Below, in pieces: positions 12,189-22,370 of a stretch of 64,000 nucleotides of DNA; position 1 is the first letter of the stretch; each line of letters starts with the position of its first letter. The translations under genes and the position numbers were made by a program. The notes beneath the pieces were generated by a model that searched no databases, was not told the DNA's origin, and worked only from the letters and a program-made list of their open reading frames with translations. This DNA comes from Dactylis glomerata (taxonomy: Eukaryota > Streptophyta > Magnoliopsida > Poales > Poaceae): the NCBI GenBank assembly GCA_007115705.1, contig QXEO01000553.1, positions 15,980,922 through 16,044,921 on the forward strand, given 5' to 3'.

Positions 12189-13625
12189 TGATACATCTCA
12201 AACGTATCTATAATTTTTGATGCTCCATGCTTGTTTTTACACCATTTGCCTTGTGTTTCATTACACTTCGTGGCGTTTTTATGCGATTTCTGGAACTAAC
12301 CTATTGACAAGATGCCACAGTGCCAGTTCCCTGTTTTCTGCAGTTTTTGTGTTTAAGAAAAGTTACACAGGAAATATTCTCAGAATTGGACGAAACAAGT
12401 TCAGAAACTCCTAATTTTCCCGGACGAAGGACGAAGACCAAACGGGAGCCGGAGAGGGGCCAGAGGCTAGCCACACCACAGGGGGGCGCGGCCCAGTCCC
12501 TGGCCGCGCCCACCCATGTTGAGACCCTCCCGGTCCACTTCTGACGACGCCCCTTTGCCTATAAGAAGCCTCCCGACGGAAAACCATAAATCAATCGACA
12601 AATTTCCAGAAAGAGTTCCGCAGCTCCACCGCCGCTGCCGACAAATTTCGGGGGACAGAAGTCTCTGTTTCGGCACCCTGCTAGGACGGGGAAGTGCCCC
12701 CGGAGCCATCTCCATCGGTCTGCATCGCCGTCTCCGCCGTCTCCATCGACCTCACCGCCATCTCCATCAACCTTGCTGTCTCCTATGATGAGGAGGGAGT
12801 AGTTCTCCCCCGGGGCTGAGGGCTCTACCAGTAGCTATGTGGTTCACCTCTCTCTCCCATGATGTGATCTTTATGTGATCGTGAGCTTTGTATCTAGTTG
12901 AATTGGTAGATGCTATTATTCAGATATTATGCTACTCCCATGCTTTATTATTGTAATCTCCGGAGATACCTTGTATCATGGTGTTAAGGTGACTAGTGTG
13001 CGCATCATGTGTATCTTTTTGGTTAATGTCTCTATGAATTGTTGGTGTTTGTTGGAACCATCTAGTGCGTTCATGGTGATAGTGTGGGACAATCTAGTTT
13101 GGGGAAATATGGACTTTGAGGAGTGCTTCGTAGCCCTATGCATGATTAGTGTTCGTTTTCAATTTGGAGAATTGTTTTGAGTTGCATATTGAAGTTAGTA
13201 TCTATTGGTTCAATTATGTTATATTTGTTGAGAGTGTGTCCAATAGTGAAAGTATGATCCCTAGGCCTTGTTTCCAAGCATTGCACACCGTTTACATTCA
13301 GTTTTGTATACATGTTTGCTCGCAGCGATACTTATTTCAGATTACATTTACTACTTATAATCATCACTACTACTTATATTTCACTATCTCTTCGCGAAAC
13401 TAGTGCACCTATACATCTGACAAGTGTATTGGGTGTGTTGGGGACACAAGAGACTTTCTGTCTCATAATTGCAGGGTTGCTTGAGAGGGATAGCTTTGAC
13501 CTCCTCCTCCCTGAGTTTGATAAACCTTGGGTGATCCACTTAAGGGAAACTTGCTGCTGCTCTACAAACCTCTGCACTTGGAGGCCCAACACCGTCTATA
13601 AGAACAGATGCGTGCGTAGACATCA
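12189..13625 (+). repeat. 3' LTR of S2
   Basis: It begins TGATACATCTCAAACGTATC and ends GTAGACATCA, so it has TG...CA termini. The first 250 bases resemble the S-element LTR (20494 onward) but the remainder diverges, so this is a sister family. It contains a GC-rich promoter-like part with TATAAG at about 12560 and no convincing ORF. The right boundary meets Copia LTR sequence at 13626, showing that S2 inserted into that LTR. The exact last base could shift by a few positions because CACACAC follows. Confidence 0.75.
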
Positions 13626-14101
13626 CACACATACGGCGATCACGATGACTCCCGGAATCCCTGATCCAGCCAAGATTGCGGAAGTAGATTACTTCGGACA
13701 GGGATTCAGAAACTCCGCAGCACGACGACGTGTAGCGGCGGTGATCTCCTTCTCCTACGCAGCCCTTCGAGAGGCCACGCGGGAGTGAGAGAGGTGGAGG
13801 GCAGCGGCCAGGGTGTGGCCGGCGGCCAGGAGGTGGAGGGTGCGGCTAGGGAGGAGAGGCTCATGGGAATTGGTGTGTGCTCTCCTCCCAAAGGCCCCTC
13901 CTTATATAGGGGATAATACCAAAACCATCTCTAGCATCGAGATCCCTTAAGTGTGTTACCCAACGGTTCGAGAATGTGACAGACATTACCGAGAACTATC
14001 TCCGGTAAATGACCATCAATCAGATCTGGAGATCCGTGATGACACCTGTGCATTCTACGAAGTTCTTTTAGTTGTTCAACCATAAGTGTCGATGTACCTT
14101 T
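13626..14101 (-). mobile_element. Copia LTR, first piece (split by element T)
   Basis: Joined with 38786-39463 this makes one antisense Copia LTR of about 1.15 kb. The far end reads, on the minus strand, TGAAGGAAATATGCCCTAGAG, the well-known start of Angela/BARE-like grass Copia LTRs. This piece contains a TATA-like TTATATAGG at about 13903-13911. Its left end is cut by S2 at 13626. The last five bases CCTTT (14097-14101) are duplicated at 38781-38785 by insertion of T. Whether it is a solo LTR or part of an element cannot be told. Confidence 0.75.
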
Positions 14102-17100
14102 TGTAACACCCCACTTTTTGCATATCAAATTAAGACCTTGTTTAAATGCTTTATCTTGGGTGAATTAAAAACTCTTGCTAGGCAATGTGCTTGTGTGCTA
14201 TGATGCATGACTGCATGTGTGTGTTATCATGTGTGATTTCATGTGAGTGCATGAACATGATTTTATGTGTATATGTGTGTGCTTTATGGCATGTTTTTAA
14301 TTCTAGAATTTCCAACACTTGTGCATTAGGAACTAGAGTTAGTGTTATGATTTTATGCATGAAATATTAAGCCTAGACTTAGCTTGTGTACACCATAAAA
14401 CCTAGCATGGAATTCTTTGCTTGATCACATTACCTTTTCTTTTATTTCTCTTTTCTTTTGCTTATTTGTTTGAAAATAGAGACATCTCCAAAACCCTAGC
14501 TTAGCAAGATCAAAAATCCTCAAACTTTGGCTATGACCCCTTGGTTATGCTTGAAACCCCTAGAAACTATTTTGGTAGGTTTTCAAATCTTTTTCAATCG
14601 GATTCAAATTTGAAATTGAATTTCGGCAAAGACACCCCAGCCTTTGCTAATCTCTTCTCTCTCTCTTATTTCTTTTGCAAGACGACCAAGAGGAGGAAAG
14701 GATCTGCTGGGGATCTCTCTCTGAGTCCAGGGATCTTCAAAAACCCTTTTCCATTTGTCCTATGCACTTGGTATCGAGGGGAGAAGGGAAGCCCGAGGCC
14801 ACCTGCCAGAACTTCTCCCTCTCTTCTGTTCTTCGACCATCCCACCGCCATCGACCCCCAATGCGTGGGCGCCGCCCTGCTGACACCCTAACACCAGCCC
14901 CACCTCGCAGAGACATTGCACCAACACCCCACGCCGCCTTGGACGTCACCATGGCCACCGGGGGCACCCAACGTGGGCAGAGCTCCACCGACCATCCCCA
15001 GACCAGTCACCTCGCCGCCAGCCCCGTGCTGACCCCTGGATCAATTCCCCGAGCCGAAACCGCTCGAGTCTCCCCGTGCACGCCACCCCGACCGAGCCAG
15101 ATCGACGCCGTCGTGCCGTCCAGGATGCCCAGAGCGTGCCAGCCGTTCCCGTGCGCCTCGACCCCGCCTGGCCCCGCTCATCACACTCCCGTGCACGACA
15201 CATCACACGCAGCACGTTGCCACCCCCACCTTGCATCGCGGTGCACCGTAGCGACCGGACCGAGCCTGAATCCGACCGTGTCCCGACTGAACCCGTTCGT
15301 GTTTCGACCGAGCCACGTAGCCACCGACGAAACCGAGCAGACCCCTGCACTTAGCGCAGAATGCCGTCCCAGAGCACCGCCAGCGTCGGCCAATGGTTTC
15401 CGACGTGGTGCACCATAGACCGGGCTCACTCCGGCAGTTAAAAGCTGACCCTTCCCTCTGGAACTCTCCTCTTCCCCTCATTTGCCCCCTCTCCACTTCT
15501 CTCTCACCAGCAGGAGCTCGCCGACGCCTAGCCGAGAAGAAGAATCCACCGGGGAGCTCGAGGTCATCAAGTAGATCATCGACGGCGAGGGTGGAGGTTG
15601 CCGTCGACCTGGCCGTTCCCCTGCCTTTCTCTCTAGTCTTCGAGCTTGCTATCACCACCTAGACCTCACCCCTCCCTCTTTCTTGATCCAGGGATGCAGT
15701 AGCACATCGACATCATCGAACCCCTGCCGACGCTCATCGCGACGACGTCGACACCACCGCGAGCTCCATCGCCTCTGCATGCATGTCCGTCGGTCGCTCC
15801 ACACCTCCTGGACCGCTCCGCTGCCAAACTGACCGCCGCCGACCACCAGCCGCCCCTTGGTGAGCCTCTCCTCGCGAAACCCTAGCCGGCATCGGCGCTC
15901 TCGCGCGCATGCAGCGTCAGCCGAGGACGACGGCGCTCGGCCGTCGATCGCATCCTAATCGGACGGCCGAGGCATCGTACCGATTCGCCCCTCCGCCCGG
16001 GCCGGCCGGCGAGCCGGCTGGGCCGATCCGGCCCTGATCTGGCGAGGCCCGGCCTGATCCGGCCTTCTTCTATATTTTCCCCCTATGATTATGTTGTTTA
16101 GTTAATCCCTGCTGCAAATAAAAATGCATAGAAAATATTCTAGACCTTGAAAATTGGTGATTTAAATTTTCCTGTGTTCCTTGAAATGTTATCTATCCAC
16201 TGGTACTGCATGCTTGATTTTTAGGATCATACATATTATCTGAGGTTTAATGAAGGTAGATCTATTGATTTTCACTCATATATGCAAATATGTTGTTCTG
16301 TGCGGTGAAATTGGGTGATTCCAATTTTCAGTAGTACCTTACTGTTATACTGATCTATAGGAACTGGATTTACTATTTTAGGAGCTGTGCATTCCCCGCA
16401 GTAATTATTTTCGGGTGATTAGTTTTCTGCCTTGTTTTAATTATTGTGCACAATATATTATTTATTTTTGGGTGATTCCACTTCTGGTGTGTTGACCATT
16501 TCATTAGCTTTCCAGAATGGTCTCTGGTAGAATTTTAGGACTTACAGAAAGTTTTAGAGATTTATTTTGCTATTCTAGTGATTCATAGAATTAGGAAATT
16601 CATATTAAATCACCTTTTTAATCTTTTGGTTTGATTCCAATTGTGTTGGTTCTGTGGCATTGTTAGGTATCTGTAGGTATGCTGGATGTCATGCTTTGGT
16701 TAAACAAGACACTTGATGGTTGTTCGTTTGTGATTAGGGTTGCCATGTTAATAGGAGTTGTTTGTTATTATATTGGTTGTTTAATCCTTTGTAAAATAAA
16801 TATTGGTTCAGATATCTAAACTTGTTTGTTTCTGATACTCAATGGTTGAGTGGTGTGATGCATGTTTTGGGTGTGATCCATGTATGCATGAATGCTTATT
16901 ATGTGCGTTGTTGTTTTTCCGGCGATAGAATCGAACGACGATTGTGCGGAGGAAGGGGAGGTATTTGAGTATCAAGAGGAAGGTGACCAGGGACAAGCCA
17001 ACCAAGGCAAACCATCTACTTGTTGCATATCTGAATCCTATTAAGTCACTATGCATTGTTCTACTCTTGCTTTTATTACTATGCATTGTTTTCTTATATT

Positions 17101-18599
17101 GTTATTACTCCCTATATAGCAATAGTTGGCGACTTAGCTCCACAAGTCGATTTGTTATCATCTATTAAGGATGACACCTTTGACACCTACTCAATACCCC
17201 TGAAAGTAGAGACTCGATGATTAGCATCGAAGTTCTTGGAAAACTTGTAGTGGAGCCAAAAACTCTAGGATTGGGAGTACTCTCTGGAAAGATTTTCGAA
17301 AATATTTTCGAACACTTTGGAGTAGTTGCTACTCCATTGAGATGTTTACAAATGGTTTTATAAACATGGAGTTGGACATGGGAGGTGAAGGAGTTGGTGG
17401 ATTTCTGAAAAATGGCATTGTGTATAAGTGTTTGCCAAACCAATTACTCCCGTGCAACCACATTACCCCGGTATGGGACGGGGCTTAGTTTGAAGTTTAT
17501 CTGCTTTAGTGCGGGGAGCCTCACAGCTATATAAGGGTCTGTAGGACCCCGGAATCCGGGTTGACGCCAAAAGAGGTCAACACATATCACGGCATATCCC
17601 GAGCCGCCGGAAGACACTTGGGTTCTCCCGCCGTGAGTTACGCTCTGGAGGAGGTACTGCCGAGACGTGCCGGGGAGGTAGACTCCACAGGGTAGGCACC
17701 CGTACTAAGGTAGATAGATGGAGGGCTCTGATCGATTATCCGAACCCCGCATACTTGTGTATGACGGTCCGTGGTGGTATCCCAGCGGATTTATCGGATG
17801 GTGTGGGTAAAGTGTACAACCTCTGCAGAGTGTAATCTATTCGAATAGCCGAGTCCTCGGTCATGGACGATTGGAATGGCCATACTTAACCTATGTCAGG
17901 TTTTGGTTTATAAATTGTTTTCAAGAAAAGTGGAGTTGTGCCGGACGGAGTACTTGTAGGGTACGGCCGTGGCACGGGTGTGGTTCAGAGTACTTGGAGG
18001 GTACTGCCGACGACTTGAGGTGGCCATGTTTGATTGACCGCCGACCTTATCTTACAAAGGAGTTTCCCCCTCTCCTAGAGCTTTTCCTAACATTGTTTTA
18101 TAAAAGTCTTCTTTAATAAGGATATAGAGATGTCGTATGACATGCTATATCGACACGAGAAGTTAGTAGCACATAGTCACATGAAACCAAGCCAACCCTT
18201 GCTACAACCATATAGCATGTGAATGTTTCTCTCTTAGACGGTTTGCGAGTACAATTCCAAAATGTACGCACGGCTTTGTCCCTGGCTATTAACTTGGCCA
18301 GACTTTGGCGACGACTATGAGGAGGATGAGGAGGAGTATGACGACGCCGGTGAGAATTAGGAATCGTTTCCCGGTCAGCCACCTGTAGGGTAGTAGGCCT
18401 GACTTGGGTCACTACGCTGCATGTATCCGCTGCTACTTATGAATAAGTGTGTCAGTTGAACTTGCCCTGCGTGGCATTTATATTCAGCCAAGAGGCTTAT
18501 GTAAGACTCTAATATTCGTTATGTAATGCATGATGTAATCTGAAATGCCAAGTCTGTCATGGATTCACGACGGTCTCCTAGGATCGTGAATTCCCCACA
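14102..18599 (+). repeat. 5' LTR of element T
   Basis: It is 4,498 bp with TG...CA ends. The early part is AT-rich, 14800-16060 is strongly GC-rich and the rest is AT-rich again. TTAAAA at about 15438-15443 aligns with the TATAAAA of the E LTR, suggesting transcription starts near 15470. A second TATATAAGGG lies at about 17529. The long frames in the GC-rich block (for example 14675-15418) are not supported as genes. The LTR contains the spliced-frame candidate listed separately, and is the Helitron-free empty site at 17118. Confidence 0.9.
15703..18360 (+). other. Candidate three-exon reading frame inside the T 5' LTR
   Basis: Exon 1 is open from 15703 (after TAG 15700-15702) to 15859 and ends at a GTGAGC donor. 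Exon 2 is 16929-17006 after CGATAG, and encodes an acidic stretch (ESNDDCAEEGEVFEYQEEGD). It ends CAAG before a GC-type donor. Exon 3 is 18302-18360 after GGCCAG and encodes DFGDDYEEDEEEYDDAGEN before TAG. All phases fit: 157+78+59 bases give 98 codons. The same phases hold in the 3' LTR and in the E LTR. No in-frame ATG exists in this copy; the positions of the two ATGs of the 3' LTR copy are ACG here. Splicing and translation are inferred, not shown; it could be a spliced untranslated leader. Confidence 0.4.
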
Positions 18600-18603
18600 G
18601 AGT

Positions 18604-18616
18604 TGGTATCAGAGCC
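18604..18616 (+). promoter_or_regulatory. Primer binding site of element T (initiator Met tRNA)
   Basis: TGGTATCAGAGCC starts four bases after the LTR end and is complementary to the 3' end of plant initiator methionine tRNA, as in most plant chromoviruses. Confidence 0.9.
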
Positions 18617-18854
18617 ATCCTGACCTTAGGAAACCCAAGTTTAGCATGGGCATTAGACCGGACCAAAAAGTTATTTTCTAAAAACTAAAAAGAGATGGCT
18701 ATATATATCAAAGGTAAATATATATTGCTCTCATCTCTTCCCTTACTCTTTAAGCATCTTTAATTACTTGCATTTTAATTCAAGTTTTTACTTATGTATA
18801 AATTTTGCACACTTGGGTAAGTCATTAATAAACTCTACTCTAAAATTTGTGTAG

Positions 18855-19712
18855 ATGGACGCTCCTACTGCACACCGACAGATCGGCACCCACGACGACG
18901 TGCTGATTTTCGAGCGCGACTTGGTTGAGTTGGCCGTGCGCCTTGGACGCCCGCGTCCCGAGGTGCGAGGCTACCGCCTGTTCGAAGAGGGTACCCGGGA
19001 GCTGGCTATCCGTGTGGTTTGCCAGGTCCACGGGAAGGAGGTCCCGCCTATCTCACCGGAGTTCACCTTCGAGGTGATCGAGCGCAACTGGGGTGATGGC
19101 CTGATGCGCGTTCTGCGTCACGCCATCTCACGCCTCGTCCACCTCCACTACGACGAGCTACTTGGTACCCGCTACGAGCACTATGGGAGGGTCGACGCCG
19201 ATGGCCTTCCCTACCAGGCGGCCGCGCACACCCCCTTCAGCCGCCACTTCTGCCACACCGAGGCTCTCCTGCACCACATGCAGGAGCATCTGGACCATGT
19301 CCGGATGGTCGCCGATGAGAGAGGGCTTGAGCTCGCCGTTCTTCATGAGGACCTCCAGGAGTCTATCTACTCACGTCACCGTCTCCTCTCTGCCAAGAGG
19401 AAGATCGTGAAGAAGAACAAGGCTCTTAGGAGGCGCGTCCGCGAGTTGGAGGACCACTTGGCTTCTCTTGAGAGCCACGTGTCCGAGCTAGAGGAGGAGA
19501 CCGCCGAGCTCCGCAAGGAGAACGAGGCGGTACTTGGCCGTGACGACGACCACCAGGAGGCCTTCGACGAGGAGCCCGCTAGCACCGACGATGACGACCG
19601 TGGTAGCGAGAGCGGTGATGAACGCAACGCTATCCTTGACTTCTATGCTCCTGAGACTCCTAGTGAGGATGACCCCGAGGAGTTAGTCCCCCACGTTAGC
19701 AGCGACGAGTAG
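18855..19712 (+). CDS. Extra ORF upstream of gag (ORF0-like), element T
   Basis: An intact 285-residue frame lies between the primer binding site and gag. Residues about 15-110 form a globular-looking part (IFERDLVELAVRLGR, FEVIERNWGDGLMR, DADGLPY). Residues about 165-230 look like a coiled coil (RRRVRELEDHLASLESHVSE). The last 60 residues are very acidic (DDDHQEAFDEE, STDDDDRGSESGDE). It aligns with the 260-residue ORF of element E (61584-62366): shared FERDL, VE-W-DGL-R, DADG-P and the coiled coil plus acid tail. I recall ORFs called orf0 in rice RIRE3/RIRE8 at this position. No enzymatic motif is visible; function unknown. It is unbroken although the downstream polyprotein is broken. Confidence 0.72.
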   Translation: MDAPTAHRQIGTHDDVLIFERDLVELAVRLGRPRPEVRGYRLFEEGTRELAIRVVCQVHGKEVPPISPEFTFEVIERNWGDGLMRVLRHAISRLVHLHYDELLGTRYEHYGRVDADGLPYQAAAHTPFSRHFCHTEALLHHMQEHLDHVRMVADERGLELAVLHEDLQESIYSRHRLLSAKRKIVKKNKALRRRVRELEDHLASLESHVSELEEETAELRKENEAVLGRDDDHQEAFDEEPASTDDDDRGSESGDERNAILDFYAPETPSEDDPEELVPHVSSDE

Positions 19713-20091
19713 GTTCCACCACTCTACCTCTCACGTAGGCTGCCGCGTAGTTGTTAGTTTGATCCCTTTTGCGTATCGGTGTTGTATGGTCTTTATAGAA
19801 CCATTTGCTATGTGTGATGTATGAGACTATGTGGTATGTGTGTGTGCCTGGACATGTTGGCACTCTTTTGCTTGTATATATTATGTATGCCTGGACTTGT
19901 TATGCATGGTTGTTGGAGCATGTTATGTATGGTTGCCATGGATGTTATGTTATGCATGAGTTTAGTCCTTTTTATTTGAAGCGTGCATAAGTTTCCTTGT
20001 TATGAATCTCACTAAACCACTTCTCTCCAGAATGGCTCCGGAAACGTGAGGCCAAGCTGGAGGCAACCCGCCGCCACCCCATGAACCCAGC

Positions 20092-20493
20092 ATGGAGCAG
20101 CTGGTGCGGCTCATGCTTGAAGACCGCGAAGTCACGCGAGCTGAGCGCCAAGACAATCTTGCAACCCTACAGCACCTTGCACAAATTACCACCCACCACA
20201 ACAACCATGGTGGCAATGACGACGAGGAACCCCGCAACAAGCTTAGGGACTTTCAAAACTCCAACCCTCCAACATTCACCAAGTCCACCGAACCCTTGGA
20301 CGCTGACGATTGGCTCCGCACCATCGAGAACAAGCTCGAATATGCGGGAGTTGGAGAGAACGAGAAGGTGCTCTACGCCACCCACTTCCTAGCTAGAGCA
20401 GCGGGTGCATGGTGGGAGAACGTCCGTGCCATGCAGCCCGAGGGCCAAGTAATGACTTGGGAAGCTTTCAAGACCAAGTTTCGCAAGGCTCAT
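20092..20493 (+). pseudogene. Element T gag, N-terminal part (split by S insertion)
   Basis: 134 codons of gag: a coiled N-terminus (EQLVRLMLEDREVTRAERQ), then the gag domain start (DFQNSNPPTFTKSTEPLDAD, DWLRTIENKLEYAGV, ARAAGAWWENVRAM). The frame is cut at 20493, where the S element begins, and resumes at 28998 in phase once S and one CTCAT duplication are removed. An earlier ATG at 20032 meets TGA after five codons, so the native start may be damaged. It is homologous to 62643 onward in element E. Confidence 0.85.
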
Positions 20494-22115
20494 TGATACG
20501 TCTCAAACGTATCTATAATTTTTGATGCTCCATGCTTGTTTTTACACCATTTGCCTATTGTTTCGTTACACTTAGTGGCACTTTTATGCATTTTCCGGAA
20601 CTAACCTATTAACAAGCGCCACAGTGCCAGTTTCCTGTTTTCTGCTGTTTTTGTGTTTCAGAAGTGATACACAGGAAATATTCTCGGAATTGGACGAAAC
20701 AAGTTCCTGAAGTCTTATTTTACCCGGAAGCTTCCAGAGATCCGAAGAAGTGTCGGAGGGGGGCCACCAGGGCCCCACCCCAAGGGGGTGGCGCGGCCAG
20801 GCCCCTGGCCGCGCCGGGCCCACGTGAGGGAGCCTGGCTCCACCTCTGACGATGCCCCTTCGCCTATAAGTACCCCCCGACGAGAAAAACCTAAGGACCC
20901 GATCAGATTTCCAGAACACATCGCGATACGCCGCCGCCGTCGACCCGAAGATCGGGAGGGTCCAGAAGCTCTTCCCGGCACCCTGCCGGAGAGGGGAATC
21001 GCCACCGGAGGTCTTCTTCATCGCCATGCTTGCCTCCGGAGCGATGAGTGAGTAGTCTACCTTGGACTATGGGTCCATAGCAGTAGCTAGATGGTTGTCT
21101 TCTCCACCATGTGCTTCATGTTTAGATCTCATGAGCTGCCATACATGATTGAGATCACCGTTATGTAATTCTATGATGTTGGTTTGTTGGGATCCGATGA
21201 ATATTGGTGTTTATGATTAAGTTGCTGTACTGAATTATATCTTTTGTTATCTCTATGTTGTTTATGATCTTGCATGCTCTCCGTTGTTAGTAGCTATCTT
21301 GGCCGAGTAGTTGCTAGTGACTCCAAGAGGGGGTATTTATGCTCGATAGTGGGTTCATGCCTCTATTTCACCTGGGGGAGTGATAGAAACCTCTAAGGTG
21401 GTAGATGTGTTGTTGCTACTAGGGAGAAAACAACATTCATATGCTCAAGGGCATATGCTTTGTTTACATTACACACTTTGCTTAATGCAATTATCTGTTG
21501 TTCGCAACTTAATACTTTTGGGGTGTTCGGATTGATATCCCCGAGGGTGGATTATTAGTCATAGATGCAGTTGGATGGCGGTCTATGTATTTTGTTGTAA
21601 TGCCCAGAGTAAATCTCATAGTGATCTTCTTGACATATCACGTTATCTCTATTCTATCAATTGCCCAACTGTAATTCGTTTACCCAGCATGTTATTTTAT
21701 CTATGGAGAGACACCACTAGTGAACTGTGGACCCCGGTCCTATTTACATCATATTGCAATCACCTGTTTACTTTACTCGTACTGTTTACTTTACTGGCAT
21801 ACTCTACTGTTTTCCACTCGATACGCTCATAACCTTTGTTTCAAGCAAACCGGTGAGATTGACAACCTCATCGCAAGTTGGGAACAAAGTATTTGTTTGT
21901 GTGTGTGCAGGTTCCACAACACCTTCAGTCGTCATTGTCTCTCCTCTCCTGTTCGATAAACCTTGGTTTCTTAACTGAGGGAAAACTTGCCGCTACACTC
22001 ATCATACCTTCCTCTTGGGGTTCCCAACGGGCTGGTCATCACCACGCACAAGGACTTACTGCTCCCACATTAACTACACGCCACAGCTCTTTTCTGGCGT
22101 CATCACCGAGTAGCA
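20494..22115 (+). repeat. 5' LTR of element S
   Basis: 1,622 bp, TGATACGTCT...GAGTAGCA. A TATA-like CTATAAGTACC lies at about 20873-20883 after a GC-rich block. Near its end, at 22086-22105, it contains GCTCTTTTCTGGCGTCATCACCG-like sequence (a degenerate primer-site copy). Open frames inside it are chance frames. Confidence 0.92.
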
Positions 22116-22125
22116 GCTCTTTTTC

Positions 22126-22201
22126 TGGCGCCGGTGCCGGGGAACGAAGAAGAATAATCTCCCTCGGCACCAGCTTCTTTTTCTGGCGCCGTTGCCGGGG
22201 A
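22126..22201 (+). promoter_or_regulatory. Tandem primer binding sites of element S (Asp tRNA type)
   Basis: TGGCGCCGGTGCCGGGGA at 22126 and TGGCGCCGTTGCCGGGGA at 22184. The second matches the 3' end of plant tRNA-Asp perfectly over 18 bases; the first, ten bases after the LTR, has one mismatch. Both follow a (T)CTTTTTC run, so the leader was duplicated. Which site is used is unknown. Confidence 0.75.
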
Positions 22202-22370
22202 GGAAGAGAAGACTTCTGCGAGGGGAGTTCTTCGCACACACATTCTTTACTTTGTTATTTGTTTTGCTTTACTTTATTTTATTTTACCTGCATTGCTTTT
22301 TATATCAAAAACCCAAAAAATTTAGAATCCTTGGTAGCTGTTTTTACTTGTTTACTTTCGTTTTGCTGAA

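Larger units (their letters stand above)
307..13625 (+). mobile_element. S2: non-autonomous Gypsy element, 3' part, interrupted by a Tat element
   Basis: Bases 307-2165 and 11433-13625 form one element once the Tat insertion is removed. From about 350 it is collinear with the region downstream of gag in the intact S element (24448 onward): both share the motif CTCAAAGGCGTTAAAGAAAAGC and long following stretches. It also shares the pre-LTR sequence ending CGAGGACGAGCAGGAGTTAAGCTTGG (about 12150-12182 versus 27335-27365). No gag is present; the 5' half lies left of the E-family LTR end or off the window. The noncoding body has only short chance frames and an A-rich tract at about 2101-2128. S2 is clearly older than S. 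Confidence 0.8.

Noticed and set aside
14675..15418. Long open frame (247 codons) in the GC-rich block of the T LTR, with a similar one at 33634-34314
   Set aside because: GC-rich sequence is poor in stops, several frames on both strands are open together, the reading differs between the two LTRs by frame-changing differences, and no domain is visible.
21575..22369. Several frames of 79-163 codons inside and just after the S 5' LTR, repeated at 28452-28855
   Set aside because: They are LTR and leader sequence, overlap each other in several frames, and have no recognisable domain.
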